Source: Panagrolaimus kolymaensis | Lineage: Eukaryota; Nematoda; Chromadorea; Rhabditida; Panagrolaimidae | Assembly: GCA_028622995.1 (NCBI GenBank) | Contig: JAJQJQ010000045.1 | Span: 1,364,001-1,428,000 of the forward strand | DNA: 64,000 bases | Direction: 5' to 3' | In this document: positions 59,576 to 64,000 of the stretch, piece after piece | How the letters are laid out: each line of letters begins with the position of its first letter | Position numbering within the stretch: the first letter of the stretch is position 1 | The notes under the pieces: model-generated | What the model was told of the DNA's origin: nothing | Seen by the model: only the letters and a program-made list of their open reading frames with translations | Databases searched by the model: none | Program-made: the position numbers and the translations under genes

Positions 59576-61532
59576 ATGATAAGTTCATCATCGTCTTATG
59601 ATTCTTCAAATTCTTCATCATCCTATACTGATGCTTTATCATCTCAAGCAAGGTATGTTTTTTTTTTCCAAATATTTTTGGATGTTGTGTAAACTAATTA
59701 TTCTTTGTTTTAGTGCCAAATCATCTGGTTTAACTATTTCACCACCATCTTATTCTGTTCGTGAATCAATTGATGGAAAATTTGTAAGTTTAGTTTCTTC
59801 TTTCACTTTTTTGTTTGTTACTATAAACTATGGGATTCCGCCGTATTGGTTAACAAGAGTTGATTTTGATGCTACCAATGTTTAATGATATAAGCTTCCT
59901 GTGGTACTAGCAACGATGAATAAATACAACAACAAGTAACACAACATTGCTGCCATTTATACAATCTAAAACTAAAGCTTCAAAGCGTCAAAAAGAAAGT
60001 TGGGATAACCAAGCAAGCTTGATATTGGCAATGTTATAAGCTAAGAGAGATTTTTGCTCACCATTCATTAAAAACTATATGACAAAGTTATGTATTTCAA
60101 ATTTGAGACAAATTGACTTCATCCTATCACTTTTGTTTATTAGTTATCCTTTACCCTAACAACATTGTTTAGTGATGAAATTACTTGTAACTCTCTGTTT
60201 TTGCATCATATTTGTTTAAGCTAGTAAAAGTCTGATGTAAGAATATTTCTTATATGCGTGTTAATACTAAACTTGATTAACTTTGCTTAGTAAGCTAGCG
60301 GGAATTTGTAGTTAATAAGTTGTGACGCTATATAGCTTGATGAGCTTTCTGAACTTTAGCTCGTATCTTTTGTGATCAAGTAATTTTCCCTGTTTGAATG
60401 ATCCTAGTTATTCTGAGTTACAGATTTTTTCGTTTTGTCATAACTTCCTTGTTTCTTACCCATTTTTTTTCTCTGTTTTCGCGACACTTTTCTTGCGCAT
60501 TGTTGTTTCTTTTTCGTTACTAATTACTGCTTTCTTTTTTAGTACAATGATACACTTAAACTTGAATGGCCAGCACGTCCTAAAGAAGGTTATTATTCCA
60601 TAAAAGAATATTATCATCGCAAAGAAGAAATGGCTATGGTTCGAAATGATAAAATCAATGATGCATTTTCAAAAGCTCATGGAACAGCTGATAGTGTACT
60701 AGATTCAGATTTTTTGGTTGATGATTCTTATAAATCACCTAAATGGTTTCTTGGTTTTACATCACCTTTATCTGCTGCACAAAAGGTTAAAAATGGTAAA
60801 ATGGCTGTTTTTTATCCATTGGCTGAACCTGAATTAACTGATATTCCAATGAATTTGAAACTTGTACTTATTTATAAAAATCAAAATGGATCGGTGAGTG
60901 TTGTTGTTTTTATGTTTTTGTGAAGTTGTTAGACGCGTTTTCCCTGAAGATAGTATATTCGGCTTATCATTAACTAGCTATAATGTTACATGTTAAATAG
61001 TTTTACGCTAATGTTGAAGTTCTTGTGCTATTATTTCGAAACTGATTATAATGTTGCTGTATGGATGGATTACTTCAATGTTTTTAACTAACTTTTTCGT
61101 TTGTAATCCACTTATTCCATTCATCACTAGAACCCCATGTTGCTGGATTGTTAGAAACTTATGATCATTTTTTGGTTTTGTTTTTGAGTACCTTTGTCGT
61201 TTTCTTCGTTAGTGTCTATTAACACTCCTCATGAGTCTTTAACTTCCTTGTTTTTGTCTCAAACTAACTTTTCATCTATTAATCGTTCCATTATTTTTCA
61301 GAACTATCTTCTACCAATAATTCATGATGAAATAGCTGAATTATGGCAACTTAAATTCTTATCATATCATACTCCAACTTTTGCAAGACTTAAACAATTA
61401 ATGGATTATCTTCATACTGTTGGCTTTATTGATCCTAAAACTGGTTGTGTTGAAGCTATTCCATATTGGATTCTTGATCATGCATTGAAATTTGGTGCTA
61501 TTACTACTCCTGATGCTGCAGCTGCTGTTTAG
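59576..61532 (+). CDS. Uncharacterised 242-aa intracellular protein
   Basis: Four exons (59576-59652, 59714-59783, 60543-60893, 61302-61532) join in phase to 242 aa. It starts with a Ser-rich disordered segment (about 1-35, with TISPPSYSVRES). A folded region of about 200 residues follows, rich in aromatic residues and charge (LEWPARPKEGYYSIKEYYHRK, KSPKWFLGF, YWILDHALKFG), ending in an Ala-rich tail. No signal peptide, TM, cysteine pattern or catalytic motif is evident and I do not recognise the family. Codon use and the less AT-extreme introns resemble those of the acidic-repeat and synthetase genes rather than the chemosensory genes. Intron 2 is 759 nt and intron 3 is 408 nt. AATAAA-like signal at 61676-61681. 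Confidence 0.72.
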
Positions 61533-62035
61533 AAACATATCAAATGAATAATAAGAAGATGGTGGCGTTTAAGAAAAGTATCATTAATAGTTTTAACAAA
61601 CGATAACTTTGTATTTCTTTATTTTTGTGTCTTTTTTGTAAAACTATGTATGTGAAATTTAAAATGTTAATTAATAATAAAACTAATAATAAAAAAGCTT
61701 TTTGGTTTATCGTTTTCATGTTTTTTTTGAAGCAGCAAAGAAAAATTATGGATGTGAAAATAGCAGCGGAAGATTTTTGTTTTATGTTTGAGAAATGCTT
61801 CTGGATCTTTGCTTGCTTCGAGAAACTATTTAGAATTGTTAATTATGTGACTTTTTCCATTTTACATTTTCTTGTGCTTTTTAACTATAAAAGTTTCAAC
61901 AAAAAAGTTTCACAAAAGCATTCTAAAGCTTTTTCAACTAAAAAAGCTTGCATCACTGATTTTTTTGTAAGCTTCAATCGTGTGCTTTTCGTGTGGAACA
62001 ATTTACAGTATCCCTGAAAGCAACAAAAAGAAGCG
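61533..62035. other. Intergenic region
   Basis: About 500 bp between two plus-strand genes, containing a 130-codon open frame (61625-62017) of biased Phe/Lys composition that is probably chance. AATAAA at 61676-61681 likely ends the upstream gene. Confidence 0.5.
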
Positions 62036-64000
62036 ATGAAATCAGCAATATTTTTATTATTGCTGATTTCGATTTCGCTTTATGTTACGACAACTTCGGC
62101 AGCTTCTGGATATGTTGATAAAAATGGTAATCCCGCTTCCAATCCATGCAACAATGGTGAAAATGTTTATTTTGATACTTTGATTTTTAATTGTATTGAT
62201 GGAAAAAAAGTTTATTACGGTAAAAAAATTTTTTTTTTGAGAGATTATGAAAGTTTTGTATTGTTTTTTAGGATGCAAAATAAATGGAGCTGAAGTTCCA
62301 CAAGATACAATCAAAGATGAAAACAACCTTCGAACCCTTTATTGTCATAAAGATGGAAGCAGTGTTAAAACTATTGTTACAGGTAAGTTAAATAAAAATT
62401 GATGAGCTTTTAATAGCCAACAAGAACAGTAGAATCAATTCGGATTTTTGAGACATTTTATGGGTGCAAACAAATAAAAACTGTACACCCCTGGAAAAAG
62501 AGTTATGACTGGAACATTTTAAACTAAAAATGTTTTTTGGACCAAATTTTAGAAGTCTAAAGTTTACTTTTCTGAAATAAACTTTAATTTTTTGGATTTT
62601 TCTTTTCTTGAAATAATGAAAACGGAAACCATTGAAAAATAATAAAATTGAAGACAAGGTTTTAATTTATTTTATCTGATAGCCGAGTAAATTTTTCTTT
62701 GACACTTTTTGCTTTAACAAAAAACAAACTTCAATAGATTAAAAGAATTTGGGGAAAATAAAAATAATAGTTTTTGATGGAATAAAAATTGTTGTGACTT
62801 TGAGTTTCGAACAGAAAGCTTTTTTCCAAAGAGCAATCCCAGCTAATTTGATAATCATTATAATTATCTCCCCATTATTTTTTTTAAGGTTGCGTAACGG
62901 ATGATAATCAATTTATCAATGAAACCAAAACCATTAAACAAATTGATGGAACTGAATTTAGTTGCACTCAACAATCCAATGGTTTTTCATATATCAAAAA
63001 ATCTCCACCAACTAAAGTTTCTGATTGCGCCGCGGGTCAAACCAAACTCGTTTCTGGCCGATATTTGCTTAATTGTTTTGAAGAATCTTCGGGATATTTT
63101 ACATACAAACTCGCTGCTTGCTATCACAATGTTGATAATGATTCCATTAAAGTCGAAGTTACTAAAACTTATGATGATTATGTAAGCGCAGATAAAAATC
63201 TTGGCTTTCGATATCAATGTTACGCTCAAGGAGGATATAATTATTTTTATGATCCCATTGGTTGCTTACTTGGAAAAGAAATGATTGCACCAGGAAATAT
63301 ATTTCAAAATAATTCTTTAACTGTTATGTGTATGCGTGAAGGCCCACATTTACTCCGTTTGAGACCAGTTTATAGTAGCGGAGGTGGAAATGGCGGTGTC
63401 GACGAGAAATTATGCACCGAATCAAAAACATATATTGAAGGAAATTTTAAATATGAATGTGTAATAGGAAAACTTCCAAAACCCATTGCATGTATTTTCT
63501 TTAAAAATGCTAAAGAAATTTCTATTGGTTCTACATACAATGATGATAAAGCATATCAATATAAATGTGAATTAACAAGCGATGGAAAACATTTAGCTTT
63601 AGTTAAAATTGCATGTTTGGATGATGAAAATCAAATCCTTATGGAAGGTGGAAAAAAATCCCTATCAGATGGAAGTCGAATTGAATGTCAAAAAAGTGAA
63701 GAAAATGATGGACTTTTGAGGGTTATAATTGGAGGAAAACCCCCGATAAATTTATGCAAAAATGGTGAAAAATTTGTTAAAGATTATCTTCAATATCAAT
63801 GTCAAACCCAAGGAGGAGGAGGAGGATATAAACCTTTTGCATGTGCTCCATTAAATAATGATTCCCTTATAATTGAAATAGGAAAAACTTATGATAGTGA
63901 AAATTATCAATATAAATGTGAAAATTCTCAAGGCTCCACGACTATCATTTATCATGCGATCGCTTGTTTGGATGCAGATAAAAAAGTAATAATGCCGGGT
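62036..64000 (+). CDS. Secreted MIG-18-like fibronectin type I repeat protein (partial)
   Basis: Exons 62036-62219, 62272-62382 and 62889 onward, open to the window edge; 469 aa visible, 3' end missing. Signal peptide at 1-22 (IFLLLLISISLYVTTTSA). The rest is a series of about 55-65-residue modules. Each has a C...G..Y....F.Y.C pattern (for example CNNGENVYFDTLIFNC, CTESKTYIEGNFKYEC, CKNGEKFVKDYLQYQC) followed by another Cys-containing stretch. This is the nematode abnormal-cell-migration-18-like fibronectin type I module. At least seven can be counted here. Such proteins are secreted to the extracellular matrix and basement membrane and influence cell migration; a role here is a family inference. 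Both early introns have the same phase and separate modules, consistent with module duplication by exon shuffling. Exon 3 then encodes many modules without introns. Confidence 0.85.

Noticed and set aside
61625..62017. 130-codon open frame before the MIG-18-like gene
   Set aside because: No real ATG-based start with signal or motif, biased Phe/Lys composition, and it overlaps the probable 3' UTR of the upstream gene.
62057..62326. Antisense open frame over the first exons of the MIG-18-like gene
   Set aside because: Shadow of the sense coding sequence.

Overview
The window is nuclear DNA of a very AT-rich invertebrate, almost certainly a nematode. The evidence is the gene content: a DUF273 glycosyltransferase, a nematode-type Srv/Srg chemoreceptor, an astacin fragment with a ShKT tail, a secreted MIG-18-like fibronectin-I-repeat protein, a UDP-glucuronosyltransferase, and an intermediate filament protein. 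Gene structure agrees: many introns of about 45-60 nt mixed with longer ones, GTAAG donors, T-rich TTTCAG/TTTTAG acceptors, and acceptor-like sites directly before some start codons as expected for spliced-leader trans-splicing. The species cannot be named from sequence alone. All exon chains below were built by hand from splice consensus and reading-frame continuity; every chain described as intact keeps phase across all junctions.

Layout. 1-11268 is gene-free T/A homopolymer-rich DNA. 11269-14254 (+) is a GnRH-receptor-like peptide GPCR. 15352-16680 (-) is a divergent tailless intermediate filament protein. 17390-19719 (-) is a DUF273 type II membrane glycosyltransferase. 19720-26158 is gene-free and contains a 638-bp hAT-like non-autonomous transposon (21706-22343). 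A gene-dense block follows. 26159-27309 (+) is a class I methyltransferase. 27538-30860 (+) is mitochondrial-type methionyl-tRNA synthetase, with a four-exon antisense gene for a Cys-rich membrane protein inside one intron (29049-29712, -). 32240-34592 (+) is a membrane-anchored spermidine-synthase-fold methyltransferase, 35029-36648 (+) an acidic tandem-repeat protein, 37024-37096 (-) a tRNA-Gly-like sequence, 37193-37363 (+) a small secreted peptide, and 37498-38854 (-) a BTB-BACK protein.

The second half holds damaged and transposon-marked genes. 39511-39931 (-) is the 3' end of an astacin with an in-frame stop. 40501-44178 (+) is a chemoreceptor gene split in a coding exon by a 2184-bp transposon with an 8-bp target duplication. 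45866-48177 (+) is a CRAL-TRIO/GOLD Sec14-like protein, 49708-51880 (+) a UGT, and 54619-56521 (+) a small signal-peptide/TM protein. 57003-58610 (+) is an LRAT-domain protein whose second exon has received a 202-bp TA-flanked foldback element; the element itself seems to supply a replacement splice acceptor. 59576-61532 (+) is an unrecognised 242-aa protein, and 62036 to the window end (+) is a MIG-18-like ECM protein cut by the window edge.

The most notable signals concern transposons acting on genes. One insertion has inactivated a chemoreceptor so recently that the rest of the gene is still open. Another appears neutralised because its terminal repeat carries an in-frame 3' splice site. 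A third miniature palindrome is nested inside the first element. A dispersed hairpin-bearing repeat sits in introns of two different genes.
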